A DNA stretch of 64,000 nucleotides from Sulfuricurvum kujiense DSM 16994 (GCF_000183725.1 NC_014762.1:1-64000); one strand, 5' to 3'. Positions 36,087 to 48,099 are shown, numbered from the stretch's first letter. Made by a program: numbers and translations. Notes: generated by a model not told the origin, from the letters alone.

Positions 36087-37664
36087 TTAGGACTTGAACT
36101 GGCCTAATTGGGTATTCAAGTTTGTCGCGGCGTTGTAGAGTTCGACGGCAATATTGGAGATCTGCTTGATCTCTTCCTGATTGCTTTGGGAGAGGCTGGA
36201 CATTTCAGAAACTTTATGAATGATTTCATGAATTTTTTGTGCCATATTCTCCGATTGCTGAACACTCTGATGGCTGGCGTCGACGTTTGAACGCAGCGCA
36301 CTGGATGCCGCATCGATTTTTAGATCGATCTCTTCACTCCGCTCCGCAAGCCGGCTGATATTTTGGCTGTTTGAATGCATCATGTCCGATGAATCGGAAA
36401 TAGACTGGATGACGATAGAGATCGTCGAGTTGATCTCTGTCAGGCTTTTTTGCGTCCGTTCGGCGAGTTTGCGCACCTCATCGGCGACGACGGCAAAGCC
36501 GCGCCCGTGTTCACCTGCACGTGCCGCTTCGATAGCCGCATTGAGTGCGAGAAGATTGGTCTGATCGGCAATATCGGAAATAATGCTGAGTACTCCGCTG
36601 ACGCTTGCCGCATCGCTGGAGAGCTGTGCGAAACGTTCTCCGAGCTCACTGCTCATCTGCGTTGTTTTATGCACTTCGCTGGTTATGGCGGTCGCAATAT
36701 CACGAACATGGCTGAGTTCCGTTTCGGTTAAACGGCTGTTCTCTAGGGTGGCCTTTGCCATATTGACGCTTTGCTCCAACGTTACTTCAATCTCGGAAGC
36801 CGTCTTATTGGTATTTTGTGCGATCGTATTGGTTTTTTCCGATTGGGCAGAAAGATTCGCCGCCGCACTGTTGAGCGTACTGGTGGAGTCGACGGCCGAC
36901 GAGGTGATTTGTTTGGTATCGTTGATCGTACTTTGGATTTTAGTGATAAACTGATTGAGATAAAGGCTTGCTATCCCGATTTCATCGTTCTTGTTCAGAA
37001 TCGGCAGACGTTTGGTCAAATCGCCGTTTCCGTGAGCAAGGTCACTCGATACTTTATCAAGCTCTTCGATCGGGTGAAGAATACTGGTACCGGAAACATA
37101 ATTGATCGCGATCAACATGGCGGTCAGGATAGTACCCAACAGTAAAAACCATTTAAAAAAGCCCGCCCGAAGTTCCTCGAAATAATCGGCTTTATTGATT
37201 CCCGGGATTACCCACATATCCCATGCGGGAATATATCGGTAGGCGGCAATTTTATCCTGTCCCGTCGTAGCGGAAACATACTCATAAATACCTCCCGCTT
37301 TATCGGCCCGGATATGATCCACATAATCATGCCCCGATTTGTTTTTTCCTTCATCTTCCGGTTTCGGATGAATCGTCATCACACCTTCGGCATTGATAAA
37401 ATAGACATAGCCGCTTTTACCGATTTTGATCTTTTTGATCTCCTCTTTAAACTCTGTTTCTTCATACGCTTTGGGCTCGATATTGGCAATGTAGTTAACA
37501 TTCTTTTCCAGCACATCGGCGACAGTATTGAGATCGCTGATCATGATTTCTTTGATCGATCCTACGGCGATGAAGTATGCTACAATGACACTTACAAGGA
37601 TTGCGCCCACGGCTGCCACAAGATTGACGATAAACTTAGATTTGATAGTATTGAAGATATTCAT
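36087..37664 (-). CDS. Methyl-accepting chemotaxis protein with periplasmic Cache domain
   Basis: Transmembrane chemoreceptor, 525 residues. Helices at about 14-34 and 168-190 flank a single Cache-type sensor ([19 protein letters not shown] near 77-95, then [11 protein letters not shown]). A HAMP domain (about 190-250) leads to the signalling coil whose hairpin tip [21 protein letters not shown] (about 388-408) binds CheA/CheW. No CheR-docking pentapeptide at the C-terminus. The ligand is not evident; single-Cache receptors of this type often bind small organic acids. Next to, but divergent in purpose from, the B12 operon. Confidence 0.93.
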   Translation of the reverse strand: MNIFNTIKSKFIVNLVAAVGAILVSVIVAYFIAVGSIKEIMISDLNTVADVLEKNVNYIANIEPKAYEETEFKEEIKKIKIGKSGYVYFINAEGVMTIHPKPEDEGKNKSGHDYVDHIRADKAGGIYEYVSATTGQDKIAAYRYIPAWDMWVIPGINKADYFEELRAGFFKWFLLLGTILTAMLIAINYVSGTSILHPIEELDKVSSDLAHGNGDLTKRLPILNKNDEIGIASLYLNQFITKIQSTINDTKQITSSAVDSTSTLNSAAANLSAQSEKTNTIAQNTNKTASEIEVTLEQSVNMAKATLENSRLTETELSHVRDIATAITSEVHKTTQMSSELGERFAQLSSDAASVSGVLSIISDIADQTNLLALNAAIEAARAGEHGRGFAVVADEVRKLAERTQKSLTEINSTISIVIQSISDSSDMMHSNSQNISRLAERSEEIDLKIDAASSALRSNVDASHQSVQQSENMAQKIHEIIHKVSEMSSLSQSNQEEIKQISNIAVELYNAATNLNTQLGQFKS

Positions 37665-37732
37665 TAATTTTTAAATCCTAATTGCAGTATTGCATCATTG
37701 TAATTCTCTTTTTCTAAAGCGAAGGTAAAACT

Positions 37733-39061
37733 ATGAGATTTTCTTATTTAAAACAAATTGTTGCGTATATGCAGCAGGAATTTTCTTACGTTGTGGCCGC
37801 TTACAGGGTTAACGATACTACATTAAAATTGGTTTTTAATCGTGAAAACAGCTGGAATTTTGAGATGCAGCGGGGAAATTCGGCTATCACGATCGGTGAG
37901 ATTCCCAATCGGGGGAAAATGTATCAGGCACCGTTTGATATTTTGATTGCAAAGCGGCTCAACCGCTCAACGATCCAATCGATTACTCTTCACAACAATG
38001 ATAAAATCATCCGAATCACGACGACGACCAGCGGTTCGTATAAATCGGAAACCACCATTTTACAGCTCGAATTTACCGGAAAACACACCAATGTCATACT
38101 TTTGGACAAAGAGGGGATTGTTTTAGAAGCGCTGCGTCATATCGATGAGGATGTTTCTGCCCGCAGTGTTCGTGTCGGGCAAAAACTAGGCGAAATACCT
38201 TCTCCCCCGTTTGAACCGAAAGAATACCCTCTCGAGAATGTCCGTGACTATTTGATCGAAGAGTTTCGTCGACGTAACAGCGATAAACTCAATCAGCTTA
38301 AACATGAAAAGAAAGCCCTTTTGCAAAAGCGTTTAGGCCAATTGCACAAACATTTGGACGCGTTGGAGGAAGAAGGGGTGTTGATACAGGATGCGCAAGC
38401 GTCTCAAAATGCCGGACATTTGATTCTGGCCAATCTGGATGTTGTCAAACCGTATGGGAAAAAGGCCGAATTGATTAATTTTGACGGGACTCCGGTGGAA
38501 TTGGAACTTCCTTCAGGATGTACAACGGCGGCAGGATGCGCGGAGAGTTTTTTCAAGCGCTCCAAAAAAGCGAAACAAAAAGCACAGGGGCTTCATCAGG
38601 AACGAAGCAATCTCGAAGCCAAAATCCGCCATCTGGAACTTTTTATCCAAACGGTAGAGGAGGCAACGTCTCCCGAAGAGATAACGTTGCTGTTCCCCCC
38701 GAAAGCCATGGGATCAAAAGTCAAATCGTCCGATTCGATCGCCGAATTTTGGATTGAGGGGGTCAAGGTCTCTTTGGGCAAAAGCGAGAAAGGAAATATT
38801 GAGCTTCTGCGCAATGCCAAAGCGCGCGATATTTGGATGCATCTCAAAGATCGTCCGTCCGCCCACGTGATTATCTCGACCGACAAACAGCAGCTTCCCG
38901 AAAAACTCCTCGAAGCGGCCGCGAAACTTTGCGTCGATTTTTCCGTATTTGAAAAAGGGCGCTATTTGGTCGATTATACCCCCAGAAGAGAAGTGAAAAT
39001 GGGGGAAGGTGCGAATGTCCTCTATACGGATTATAAAACACTGAATATCGAAAAAGGGTAA
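37733..39061 (+). CDS. rqcH: NFACT-family protein (RqcH/Rqc2 homologue)
   Basis: Predicted ribosome-quality-control factor that binds stalled 50S subunits and directs alanine tailing. 442 residues: NFACT-N domain (about 1-190), coiled coil (about 195-310, with the 'KLNQLKHEKKALLQKRL' stretch) and NFACT-R RNA-binding domain (about 340-435) with GNIELLRNAKARDIWMHLKDRPSAHVII. It is shorter than the about 560-residue B. subtilis protein, lacking much of the middle, as is usual in this phylum. Function is inferred from the family. Confidence 0.85.
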   Translation: MRFSYLKQIVAYMQQEFSYVVAAYRVNDTTLKLVFNRENSWNFEMQRGNSAITIGEIPNRGKMYQAPFDILIAKRLNRSTIQSITLHNNDKIIRITTTTSGSYKSETTILQLEFTGKHTNVILLDKEGIVLEALRHIDEDVSARSVRVGQKLGEIPSPPFEPKEYPLENVRDYLIEEFRRRNSDKLNQLKHEKKALLQKRLGQLHKHLDALEEEGVLIQDAQASQNAGHLILANLDVVKPYGKKAELINFDGTPVELELPSGCTTAAGCAESFFKRSKKAKQKAQGLHQERSNLEAKIRHLELFIQTVEEATSPEEITLLFPPKAMGSKVKSSDSIAEFWIEGVKVSLGKSEKGNIELLRNAKARDIWMHLKDRPSAHVIISTDKQQLPEKLLEAAAKLCVDFSVFEKGRYLVDYTPRREVKMGEGANVLYTDYKTLNIEKG

Positions 39062-39072
39062 GGGAGGAGATT

Positions 39073-39381
39073 ATGGCAGATATCGGTCCGATCGGCGGTG
39101 CAATTTACGTCAATCAGCAAATGGCAAGTGTCGCGAGTGAGAAAAATGCTGTCTTAAACCGATTCGAATTGCAAGCTCTTGCCGCCGCATCCGCTTCCCA
39201 GGAGGCAAAAAAGGAGATCGAAGAGGTTCGTCCTACCGAAGAGAATCAGGGGGTTGATCCTGACCGAGAACATACCAAAGAACAGGCGGAACAAGAAGAG
39301 AGACGTTCCGAGCACAACGAAAAAAATGAGGAAAATGAAAAACCTTTGAAACCTTTGCATCTTTTAGATATTAAAGTTTAG
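39073..39381 (+). CDS. Small highly charged protein of unknown function
   Basis: A 102-residue protein I do not recognise. The N-terminal 50 residues are ordinary and Ala-rich; the middle (about 50-92) is a low-complexity, Glu/Lys/Asn/Gln-rich helix-prone segment; the end LKPLHLLDIKV is hydrophobic. GGAGG stands 5 bases before the ATG and the gene begins 12 bases after the NFACT gene, so it is probably co-expressed. The N-terminus IGPIGGAIYVNQQM resembles no domain I can name. Confidence 0.65.
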   Translation: MADIGPIGGAIYVNQQMASVASEKNAVLNRFELQALAAASASQEAKKEIEEVRPTEENQGVDPDREHTKEQAEQEERRSEHNEKNEENEKPLKPLHLLDIKV

Positions 39382-39435
39382 ATTTCAAAGCTTGTTTCCC
39401 CTTATTTTTGGGTCGGTCTATAACAAAATAAATGT

Positions 39436-39441
39436 TATAAT
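39436..39441 (+). promoter_or_regulatory. Probable -10 box for cdsA
   Basis: TATAAT at 39436-39441, inside an inverted repeat TATAACA (39419-39425) / TGTTATA (39433-39439). A transcript starting near 39448 would have a short leader before the cdsA start. Confidence 0.45.
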
Positions 39442-39474
39442 TATAAAATATTAAAACCATTGGTTAATCAAACT

Positions 39475-40233
39475 ATGCAAACTGCAAAAAATTCAACACA
39501 AGAGCGTATTGTTACGGCAGTCTTTCTTGTTATCGGTGTCTTAGTCGTCGGACTTATCAATAACTTTTGGCTTATGTGGACCGTGATGGGTATTATTTAT
39601 CTGTTGGCCTTTCATGAAGCCACCCGTTTGTTCGGAATAAACAACAGCTCTTTGTACGCATATGCCGCCATTTTATGGCTGGCGGCGGCATTGTACCCGT
39701 ACGGGGAGGATCTGTTTGTCATTGCCGGGCTGATTTTTGCCGCAGCGGTAGCCTACACCCAAAACATCCCCCCTAAAAATTTTCTTCCGTTTATCTATCC
39801 GACTGCCGGAATGCTTTTTATGCTCAGTATGTACCAAGATTACGGAATGGGTGCAATGTTATGGCTCCTCGTAGTTGTCGCATCTACCGATATCGGAGCG
39901 TATGTAGTAGGGCGCAGTATCGGAAAAACTCCGTTTAGTGTTTCCAGTCCCAGCAAAACCCGGGAAGGTGTTTACGGCGGTATTGCGGTTGCGACGGCAG
40001 CCGGATTTTTCATCGGAGTTACGATTGTCGGTATTCCTCAGGCGATTATTATCTCTATGGCAGCCGCCATCGGTGCAGTTTTCGGTGATTTATTTGAGAG
40101 CTATCTCAAGCGTAAAGCCGGAGTCAAAGACAGCGGTTCTATTTTGCCGGGCCACGGCGGCGTCTTAGATCGGATTGACGGTTATCTGTTCGCTTCTATC
40201 ATTATGCTTGTCCTGTTGCGGGGTATTGTTTGA
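39475..40233 (+). CDS. cdsA: Phosphatidate cytidylyltransferase CdsA
   Basis: Makes CDP-diacylglycerol from phosphatidic acid and CTP at the inner membrane, the branch point of phospholipid synthesis. 252 residues from ATG 39475; a TTG at 39460 adds five residues and cannot be excluded because no strong ribosome site marks either. Six to seven helices, and the family signature SKTREGVYGGIAVATAAGFFIG... (about 158-180) and the C-terminal GDLFESYLKRKAGVKDSGSILPGHGGVLDRIDG (catalytic aspartates). The stop overlaps the dxr start. Confidence 0.94.
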   Translation: MQTAKNSTQERIVTAVFLVIGVLVVGLINNFWLMWTVMGIIYLLAFHEATRLFGINNSSLYAYAAILWLAAALYPYGEDLFVIAGLIFAAAVAYTQNIPPKNFLPFIYPTAGMLFMLSMYQDYGMGAMLWLLVVVASTDIGAYVVGRSIGKTPFSVSSPSKTREGVYGGIAVATAAGFFIGVTIVGIPQAIIISMAAAIGAVFGDLFESYLKRKAGVKDSGSILPGHGGVLDRIDGYLFASIIMLVLLRGIV

Positions 40234-41306
40234 TCCTTCTGGGGTCCACCGGTTCGATCGGAGTCAATGCTCTAAAGATTGCGGATCAGTTTAATCTGTC
40301 GGTCGATACTCTTGTCGCCGGGCGTAATATAACTCTTCTCAACGATCAGATTAAACGTCATAATCCTAAACGTGTCGTTGTGATGCGCCAAGAAGACACC
40401 CATCTTGTAAACCACAGTAATGTCCGCTTTGGCGAGAGCGCGATACTCGACGCGATTGAGGAATCCTCATCAGGGCACGTTGTCAATGCCCTGGTCGGAT
40501 TTGCCGGTTTCGCTCCGACGCTCAAAGCGCTAGAATGCGGGAAACGGGTTGCTCTTGCCAACAAAGAATCCCTCGTTGTCGGCGGTGCGTTTGTAAACAC
40601 TTCCAATATCGTCCCCATCGATTCGGAACATTTCGGATTGTGGTATTTGAATCAGACCGGGCGCTCTATCAGCCGTATGATGATCACCGCCAGCGGAGGA
40701 GCGTTCCGCGACTGGCCGTTGGAAAAACTCTCCTCCGCGACGCTTCAAGATGCCCTGAACCACCCCAACTGGTCTATGGGGCAGAAGATTACCATCGACA
40801 GCGCCTCGATGGTCAACAAGCTCTTTGAGCTTTTGGAAGCTCGTTGGCTCTTCGGAGAGGGGGAATACGATGCCCTCATCGAGACAAAGTCTCTGATCCA
40901 TGCCCTTATCGATTATACGGACGGCTCAACGACCGCCCATTTTGCCCACGCCGATATGCGTCTTCCCATTGCGTATGCGCTGATGGGAAAAGTTGAAACC
41001 CCTATTGTTAATCGAATCGATTTAGCTCAAATCGGTTCGCTGGAATTTCGCCCTATCGATGCGGCACGCTATCCGATTTGGGAAATCAAAAATGACCTGT
41101 TGAAAAATCCCGCCCGCGGCGTCATCGTCAATGCGGCAAACGAAGCGGCTATTGAGAGGTTTATCTCCGGAGAGATCCGTTTTGTCGATATTTCCACTAT
41201 GATTCTCAATGCGTATAACCGATTTAGCGGCATGCCTGAGTCTATCGAAGCCGTTTTCTCCCTGGATGAGGAAATTCGCCGTTACGTCAAAGGTTTGTCG
41301 TGCTGA
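40230..41306 (+). CDS. dxr: 1-deoxy-D-xylulose 5-phosphate reductoisomerase
   Basis: Converts DXP to methylerythritol phosphate in isoprenoid synthesis with NADPH. 358 residues. The start is a TTG at 40230 that overlaps the cdsA stop (TTGA), leaving the NADP-binding GSTGSIG at 5-11 right at the N-terminus; no upstream ATG is possible in frame. ANKESLVVGG, PIDSEHFGLWYL, ASGGAFRD and HPNWSMGQKITIDSASMVNK carry the metal and substrate sites. Cds-Dxr adjacency is common in bacteria. Confidence 0.96.
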   Translation: MILLGSTGSIGVNALKIADQFNLSVDTLVAGRNITLLNDQIKRHNPKRVVVMRQEDTHLVNHSNVRFGESAILDAIEESSSGHVVNALVGFAGFAPTLKALECGKRVALANKESLVVGGAFVNTSNIVPIDSEHFGLWYLNQTGRSISRMMITASGGAFRDWPLEKLSSATLQDALNHPNWSMGQKITIDSASMVNKLFELLEARWLFGEGEYDALIETKSLIHALIDYTDGSTTAHFAHADMRLPIAYALMGKVETPIVNRIDLAQIGSLEFRPIDAARYPIWEIKNDLLKNPARGVIVNAANEAAIERFISGEIRFVDISTMILNAYNRFSGMPESIEAVFSLDEEIRRYVKGLSC

Positions 41307-41830
41307 AAGTTCTTATACTTCACGGCTGGGGAGGAAGTGATGATCCCCATTGGCAGGCATGGCTTGCGGGTGAAATCGCCAAAGACTACGGCACCGTCTC
41401 TTTTCCTCTTTTAGACAATCCCCATTTTCCCAGTAAAAACCGATGGATGAAACAGATAAAATCCCTTTTAAATGATTTCCGCCCCGATATCGTAATCTGT
41501 CACTCTTTGGCCAATATCGCATGGTTCCATCTGTGCAATGAGGGGGAGATATCCCCCGTAAAACGCCTCTTGCTGGTCGCTCCTCCGCATCTGACCTGCG
41601 AGATCGAAACCCTAAAAACCTTTTTCCCGCTTGAAGCGCCAAAGGCTCTTTTTGCCGAAGAGGTTTTATTGGTTACCTCGACCGATGATCCTTATATGAG
41701 TACACAAGAGGCTGCTGAGCTTCAAAAAGCGCTTGGTGTGGAAATGAAAGTGATTGAAAACGGCGGACATATCAATACTGCCTCCGGATACGGAGAATGG
41801 CCGTGGGTCAAAGAGTGGGTACTGCAATGA
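41300..41830 (+). CDS. RBBP9/YdeN-type serine hydrolase
   Basis: A 176-residue alpha/beta hydrolase of the RBBP9/YdeN family. [16 protein letters not shown] (about 8-23) starts the fold, the nucleophile is the serine in [12 protein letters not shown] (about 65-76), the acid is in STDDPYMS and the catalytic histidine in [18 protein letters not shown] start at 41300, overlapping the dxr stop by 7 bases. The substrate is unknown. It ends in a 4-base overlap with tsaD. Confidence 0.85.
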   Translation: MLKVLILHGWGGSDDPHWQAWLAGEIAKDYGTVSFPLLDNPHFPSKNRWMKQIKSLLNDFRPDIVICHSLANIAWFHLCNEGEISPVKRLLLVAPPHLTCEIETLKTFFPLEAPKALFAEEVLLVTSTDDPYMSTQEAAELQKALGVEMKVIENGGHINTASGYGEWPWVKEWVLQ

Positions 41831-42804
41831 TCTTGAGTATAGAAAGCAGTTGCGACGACAGTTCAATCGCTATCACCGAAATAGCGACGAAAAAACTCAT
41901 CTACCATAAGAAGATATCTCAAGAGCTAGAACACTCAAAATACGGCGGCGTTGTCCCCGAACTTGCCAGCCGACTTCATGCCCAGGCACTTCCGGCCATA
42001 TTGGCCGAGTGTGAGCCGTGGTTTTCGCAATTAAAAGCGATTGCAGTTACCAATGAACCGGGCTTGGGTGTAACGCTGATCGAGGGTGTAACAATGGCCA
42101 AAGCGCTCAGTATAGCCCTTAATATCCCCATTTTGCCTATTAATCATCTCAAGGGTCATATCTACTCTCTTTTTATCGAAAAAGAGGCTGTATTGCCGAT
42201 AACGGTTTTGCTGGTATCCGGCGGACATACCCAACTTATAGAGGTAAAGTCCTATACCGAGATGGAGACCGTCGCTACGACGATGGATGACAGCTACGGG
42301 GAGAGTTTTGATAAAGTAGCTAAAATGATGTCGTTGGGCTACCCCGGCGGCCCGTTAATTGAAAAGCTCTCACTAAGCGGCGATAGCAGCCGCTTTGCTT
42401 TCACGGTTCCCCTCTGGCAGTCACCTTTGATTGCCTTTAGTTATTCAGGGCTTAAAAATCAGGTTCGTCTGGCCGTTGAAGCCAACGATGAATCCGCTTA
42501 TCCGGATATTGCGGCGGCTTTTCAAAAAACGGCTACGGATCATCTGATCCAAAAGCTCAAAAAGTATTTTAAATCCCGTCCGCCTGTCCGTTTCGCCATC
42601 GTCGGCGGCGCCAGTGCCAATCTTTACCTGAGAGAAAGAGTGAAGGACGTATTGCATCCCTACAAAGCCGAACTGCTTCTCTCCGAACTCAAATATTGTT
42701 CTGACAATGCCGCAATGATTGGACGCGCGGCAGTTGAGTCATTTCGAAACAATTTTGTAGTCGATTACAAAAAAATTGCCATAAATCCCCGCTGTAAGCT
42801 TTAA
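41827..42804 (+). CDS. tsaD: tRNA N6-threonylcarbamoyladenosine transferase TsaD
   Basis: Transfers the threonylcarbamoyl group to A37 of ANN-reading tRNAs. 325 residues from ATG 41827 ([13 protein letters not shown]), chosen over an in-frame upstream start because it overlaps the hydrolase stop (ATGA). Metal-binding histidines H107 and H111 in [10 protein letters not shown], the phosphate loops SGGHTQL and [13 protein letters not shown], and the C-terminal [11 protein letters not shown]. Normal length. Confidence 0.96.
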   Translation: MILSIESSCDDSSIAITEIATKKLIYHKKISQELEHSKYGGVVPELASRLHAQALPAILAECEPWFSQLKAIAVTNEPGLGVTLIEGVTMAKALSIALNIPILPINHLKGHIYSLFIEKEAVLPITVLLVSGGHTQLIEVKSYTEMETVATTMDDSYGESFDKVAKMMSLGYPGGPLIEKLSLSGDSSRFAFTVPLWQSPLIAFSYSGLKNQVRLAVEANDESAYPDIAAAFQKTATDHLIQKLKKYFKSRPPVRFAIVGGASANLYLRERVKDVLHPYKAELLLSELKYCSDNAAMIGRAAVESFRNNFVVDYKKIAINPRCKL

Positions 42805-42830
42805 TATACCTTAACTAGAAACATCTCTTC

Positions 42831-42836
42831 TATAAT
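42831..42836 (+). promoter_or_regulatory. Probable -10 box for tpx
   Basis: TATAAT at 42831-42836, about 62 bases before the tpx ATG. The upstream -35 is weak (TTAACT at about 42811). An AGGAG ribosome site stands 7 bases before the ATG. Confidence 0.5.
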
Positions 42837-42897
42837 TCAGAGTCAAATTATCCGATTTAAGTACAATTTTCGTACCAAACAAAAACAGGAGCTTTAA

Positions 42898-43401
42898 ATG
42901 GCAACAACAATGCTAAAAGGTAACGTCGTAAATCTTGCAGGAAACACAGTAAACGTAGGTGATAAAGCGCCTGCTGTAACGGTTGTCAATTCAAATGGTC
43001 TAGCTGACAAAGTAGTCGGCGGTGCATCAGGTAAAAAACAACTTATCGTTGTTGTTCCGTCACTTGATACGGCTGTATGTGCAACTGAAACACGTAACTT
43101 CAACAAACGTGCATCTGAAATCGAAGGTGTTGATTTGACAGTTGTCTCTATGGACCTTCCGTTTGCTGCAGGACGCTTTTGTTCAACAGAGGGGATTGAA
43201 AACCTTGTTGTAGCATCAGATTTCCGTAACAAAGATTTCGCAAACGCATACGGCGTATTGATCGCTGACGGTGCACTTGCAGGTGTAACATGCCGTGCTA
43301 TTTTTGCGGTAAACGAAGAAGGAACTGTTATCTACAAAGAAATCGTACCTGAAATCACTGCTGAGCCTGAATACGAAGCTGCATTGGCTGCCGTAAAATA
43401 A
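42898..43401 (+). CDS. tpx: Thiol peroxidase Tpx (atypical 2-Cys peroxiredoxin)
   Basis: Reduces hydrogen peroxide and organic peroxides with thioredoxin. 167 residues; peroxidatic C61 in PSLDTAVCATETR and resolving C95 in AAGRFCSTEG, the spacing of Tpx. AGGAG ribosome site. Codons are strongly biased (repeated GTA, GTT, AAA, CGT), as expected for a highly expressed gene. Followed by a weak terminator shared with the convergent AMIN gene. Confidence 0.96.
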   Translation: MATTMLKGNVVNLAGNTVNVGDKAPAVTVVNSNGLADKVVGGASGKKQLIVVVPSLDTAVCATETRNFNKRASEIEGVDLTVVSMDLPFAAGRFCSTEGIENLVVASDFRNKDFANAYGVLIADGALAGVTCRAIFAVNEEGTVIYKEIVPEITAEPEYEAALAAVK

Positions 43402-43408
43402 TTACTTT

Positions 43409-43426
43409 TCTCTCCCTTTGGAGAGA
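43409..43426. terminator. Hairpin between tpx and the AMIN-domain gene
   Basis: TCTCTCC-CTTT-GGAGAGA at 43409-43426, about 8 bases after the tpx stop, followed by a pyrimidine-rich run. It can terminate the convergent genes. Confidence 0.6.
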
Positions 43427-43459
43427 GCCTCTTCTTTCAAATCAAAAACTTTTCTCTTA

Positions 43460-44074
43460 TCACTTACAAATTATAGTAATTAAACCGTTTTCTTTACTCA
43501 ACGTATAAGCATAGTGTCCGTCTAGTGTAATCGTTGCTCGGGCAAATTTGCCGTGATTTCCTACCGATACATTCAGATAGGGAGCGGCATTCAATGTCTT
43601 TTGATCGCTCTTAAAAGAGGCCTCGTGTTTAAAATCGAGGACTATGCTGTTCGGGTTGCTTAACGCAAAATGGCGGATTAGCGGATCAGAAGATTTAATC
43701 GTAAGCGATTTTCCCTTGGAATATAATTGAATAAAGCCGAAATTAGCCGCAGAAGAACTGTTTTTAGCCGTCAAATGGGGTGAAGATCCGCCCTGAGAAA
43801 TGATAAGGGCCCTGTGCCAATCAATACTCTGGTCAATCTGAAGCTTTTTTTCTTCAATACTGCCGTCCAGATTTTGGACCGTAAAGGTAATTTCTTTTAA
43901 TACGCGTGCCTGATCCGGGAAGGTATAACTCAACGTTCCCATTTGAGGACGTGCATCGGATATATTAGATGTTACCTTTTGTTTTTTGGCTTCATCACTG
44001 GCAAAAAAAGGATTTTCACGTGCGATTAGGTGGGAGAGTAATAAAAGCGAGAGAAAGAGTGAATATTTTTTCAT
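43460..44074 (-). CDS. Secreted AMIN-domain protein
   Basis: A 204-residue exported protein starting MKKYSLFLSLLLLSHL at 44074, with a signal peptide of about 18 residues. The longer frame to 44146 reads into ftsB and lacks a ribosome site. The C-terminal half (about 105-204: SLTIKSSDPLIRHFALSNPNSIVLDFKHEA...) has the AMIN fold that binds peptidoglycan or secretin. The middle is a low-complexity spacer. Last gene of recA-eno-ftsB-like-AMIN; a role at the septum or in the envelope is inferred. Confidence 0.75.
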   Translation of the reverse strand: MKKYSLFLSLLLLSHLIARENPFFASDEAKKQKVTSNISDARPQMGTLSYTFPDQARVLKEITFTVQNLDGSIEEKKLQIDQSIDWHRALIISQGGSSPHLTAKNSSSAANFGFIQLYSKGKSLTIKSSDPLIRHFALSNPNSIVLDFKHEASFKSDQKTLNAAPYLNVSVGNHGKFARATITLDGHYAYTLSKENGLITIICK

Positions 44075-44087
44075 AAATCCCCTGTTG

Positions 44088-44374
44088 CTATTGTGAATCA
44101 GCATCAAGCTCTTTAAGCTCAAAATACTGTTTTTGCAAAGCGGCATTTTCGGCTTTTAGCCGCTCAATATCTCCGCTGAGATAGTCTTGATACTCTTCGA
44201 GATCAAGCAGAACACTCAAAGAATTGTCTCCGAAAAAGATAAATCCCATGTAGATGCCTACGCTAAGCACAACACCTGCGGCGAGAAAGAATTTATACGT
44301 CTGTAGACCGAAATAACGCTCAGTCAGACTCTCCTTCTCCTCGTGAAACAGGTGTTGTTGGCTTTCTTGGTGCA

Positions 44375-44375
<1 letters not shown>
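44088..44375 (-). CDS. ftsB: FtsB/DivIC-like septum protein
   Basis: A 95-residue bitopic protein: cytoplasmic N-terminus (about 1-26), one helix (about 27-48, FFLAAGVVLSVGIYMGFIFF), then a periplasmic leucine-zipper-like coil (LLDLEEYQDYLSGDIERLKAENAALQKQYFELKEL). This is the FtsB/DivIC/FtsL design of the divisome, in the usual place after eno. The start overlaps the eno stop by one base (TAATG). Confidence 0.8.
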
Positions 44376-46680
<2,305 letters not shown>

Positions 46681-46716
46681 GCTGTGCTCTCCTGAGACTA
46701 ATATGTTTAAAATTAC

Positions 46717-46770
46717 GTCATAATATGACAAATTGAAATATATTCTAAAAATATGACAAATTGAAATATT
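46717..46770 (-). repeat. Tandem 20-bp repeat and palindrome in the recA promoter region
   Basis: AATATGACAAATTGAAATAT occurs at 46722-46741 and again, identical, at 46750-46769 (28-bp period). The first copy runs into the palindrome GTCATA-A-TATGAC at 46717-46729. On the minus strand each repeat carries TTTGTCATATT, a possible -35/-10 part. The position before recA and the period near three helix turns suggest a regulatory array or duplicated promoter. Confidence 0.6.
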
Positions 46771-46853
46771 AATAATTCGCATTCTGGAATAGAGATATTT
46801 TAGCGTTATTTGGTTAAAATTTAATTGATTTGCAGTTTTGAATAGGATTTTCA

Positions 46854-47717
46854 GTGAAAAAAATGGTGATAGCCCACTCCCCCGATGCCGACGATATTTT
46901 TATGTATTACGCCATTAAATTCGGGTGGGTCGGAAAAGAGAATACTGTTTTTGAAAATATTGCCTTAGATATTGAAACGCTCAATACAGAAGCCCTTAAA
47001 GGAACGTATGACATTACGGCTATCAGTTTCGGGCTCTATCCCCATATCCGCAGCGATTATGCCCTTTTGCGTACGGCGGTAAGTTTCGGTCAGGGGTACG
47101 GCCCAAAACTTATCCGAAAAAAAGAGACCGTTCTTAAAAAGCGGTTCAAAGTTGCTCTCAGCGGAAAATATACGACGAATGCATTACTGTTTCGGATTGT
47201 CTATCCCGATGCGAAAATAATCTATATGAATTTTTTGGAGATAGAGCAGGCGGTTTTGGACGGAGTCGTCGATGCCGGAGTCCTTATCCATGAATCTATT
47301 TTAGGATACGATGAGTCGCTTGAAGTCGAACGGGAACTGTGGGATGTATGGTGTGAACTCTCAGGCGGTGATCTGCCTCTGCCGCTCGGCGGTATGGCGA
47401 TCCGCCGCTCATTGCCGCTGACCTCCGCTATCGAATATGAATCTGTTTTGACCAAAGCGGTACAAATCGCTCGTGATCACAAAGAGACCCTCTCCAAAAT
47501 GCTGATGGAACGCAATCTTGTCCGTATCGATGCGCCGACACTGGAAAAATATCTCGAACTTTACGCCAATGACGAATCTATTACACTTAATGAAACCCAA
47601 TACAAAGCGATCGAACTTTTATTTGATCTAGGATACAAACACGGGTTCTTTGACGCCAAAATCGATCCGAGGGACTTTATGCTCCCGCTCGAATACAACG
47701 AATTGAGGTACTCATAA
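46854..47717 (+). CDS. mqnD: 1,4-dihydroxy-6-naphthoate synthase MqnD (futalosine pathway)
   Basis: Forms 1,4-dihydroxy-6-naphthoate from cyclic dehypoxanthine futalosine for menaquinone synthesis. 287 residues starting at GTG 46854 with AGGA 6 bases upstream; ATG 46863 is an alternative. [15 protein letters not shown] (about 6-20), [12 protein letters not shown], and the SQL/IHE catalytic histidine region [13 protein letters not shown]. MqnA is a paralogue, but the SPDxDD start is that of MqnD. Divergent from recA and linked to fliQ. Confidence 0.9.
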   Translation: MKKMVIAHSPDADDIFMYYAIKFGWVGKENTVFENIALDIETLNTEALKGTYDITAISFGLYPHIRSDYALLRTAVSFGQGYGPKLIRKKETVLKKRFKVALSGKYTTNALLFRIVYPDAKIIYMNFLEIEQAVLDGVVDAGVLIHESILGYDESLEVERELWDVWCELSGGDLPLPLGGMAIRRSLPLTSAIEYESVLTKAVQIARDHKETLSKMLMERNLVRIDAPTLEKYLELYANDESITLNETQYKAIELLFDLGYKHGFFDAKIDPRDFMLPLEYNELRYS

Positions 47718-47718
47718 T

Positions 47719-47988
47719 ATGGTTCAATCGGAATTGATCGGCTTAGGGATCGAAACGTTTAAAATCGCCCTCATTTTGTCCCTGCCGGCATTATTAGTCG
47801 GGATGTTTTTGGGTCTTGCGGTGAGTATTTTTCAAGCGACTACCCAAATCAATGAGATGACCCTCAGCTTTATCCCGAAAATCATCGGGATTGTTGTCGT
47901 CATTATCCTCACGATGCCGTGGATGATGAATGAGATGCAGGATTTTACGATCCGCATGTTTAATCTGATCCCTACCTTTATGCAGTAA
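47719..47988 (+). CDS. fliQ: Flagellar export apparatus protein FliQ
   Basis: Small inner-membrane part of the flagellar type III export gate. 89 residues with two helices (about 17-40 and 55-78) and the FliQ motif VSIFQATTQINEMTLSFIPK (about 35-54). Starts directly after mqnD. It stands alone here, away from the other export genes, as is common in Campylobacterota. Confidence 0.94.
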   Translation: MVQSELIGLGIETFKIALILSLPALLVGMFLGLAVSIFQATTQINEMTLSFIPKIIGIVVVIILTMPWMMNEMQDFTIRMFNLIPTFMQ

Positions 47989-47993
47989 TGTTA

Positions 47994-48084
47994 ATACGCC
48001 ATCAGAACTCGTCCTGATGGCTACGTTAACACTGGGTTCGCTTCGGCAGCGAGCCCACGCACGCTTGCGTGCTATCCTTGTTTT
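47994..48084. repeat. Dispersed hairpin repeat, copy 5 (type B)
   Basis: ACGCCATCAG...CTGATGGC forms a stem (47998-48005 with 48014-48021); the core GGCTACGTTAACACTGGGTTCG follows, then GGGTTCGCT/AGCGAGCCC and GCACGC-TT-GCGTGC hairpins. The tail TATCCTTGTTTT matches copy 1. It fills most of the fliQ-murB gap. Confidence 0.65.
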
Positions 48085-48099
48085 CTGAGGTAAATAACT

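Noticed and set aside
46681-46782. Extended RecA N-terminus to 46782
   Set aside because: Translates the promoter repeats; the ATG at 46680 has AGGAG and gives the normal RecA length.
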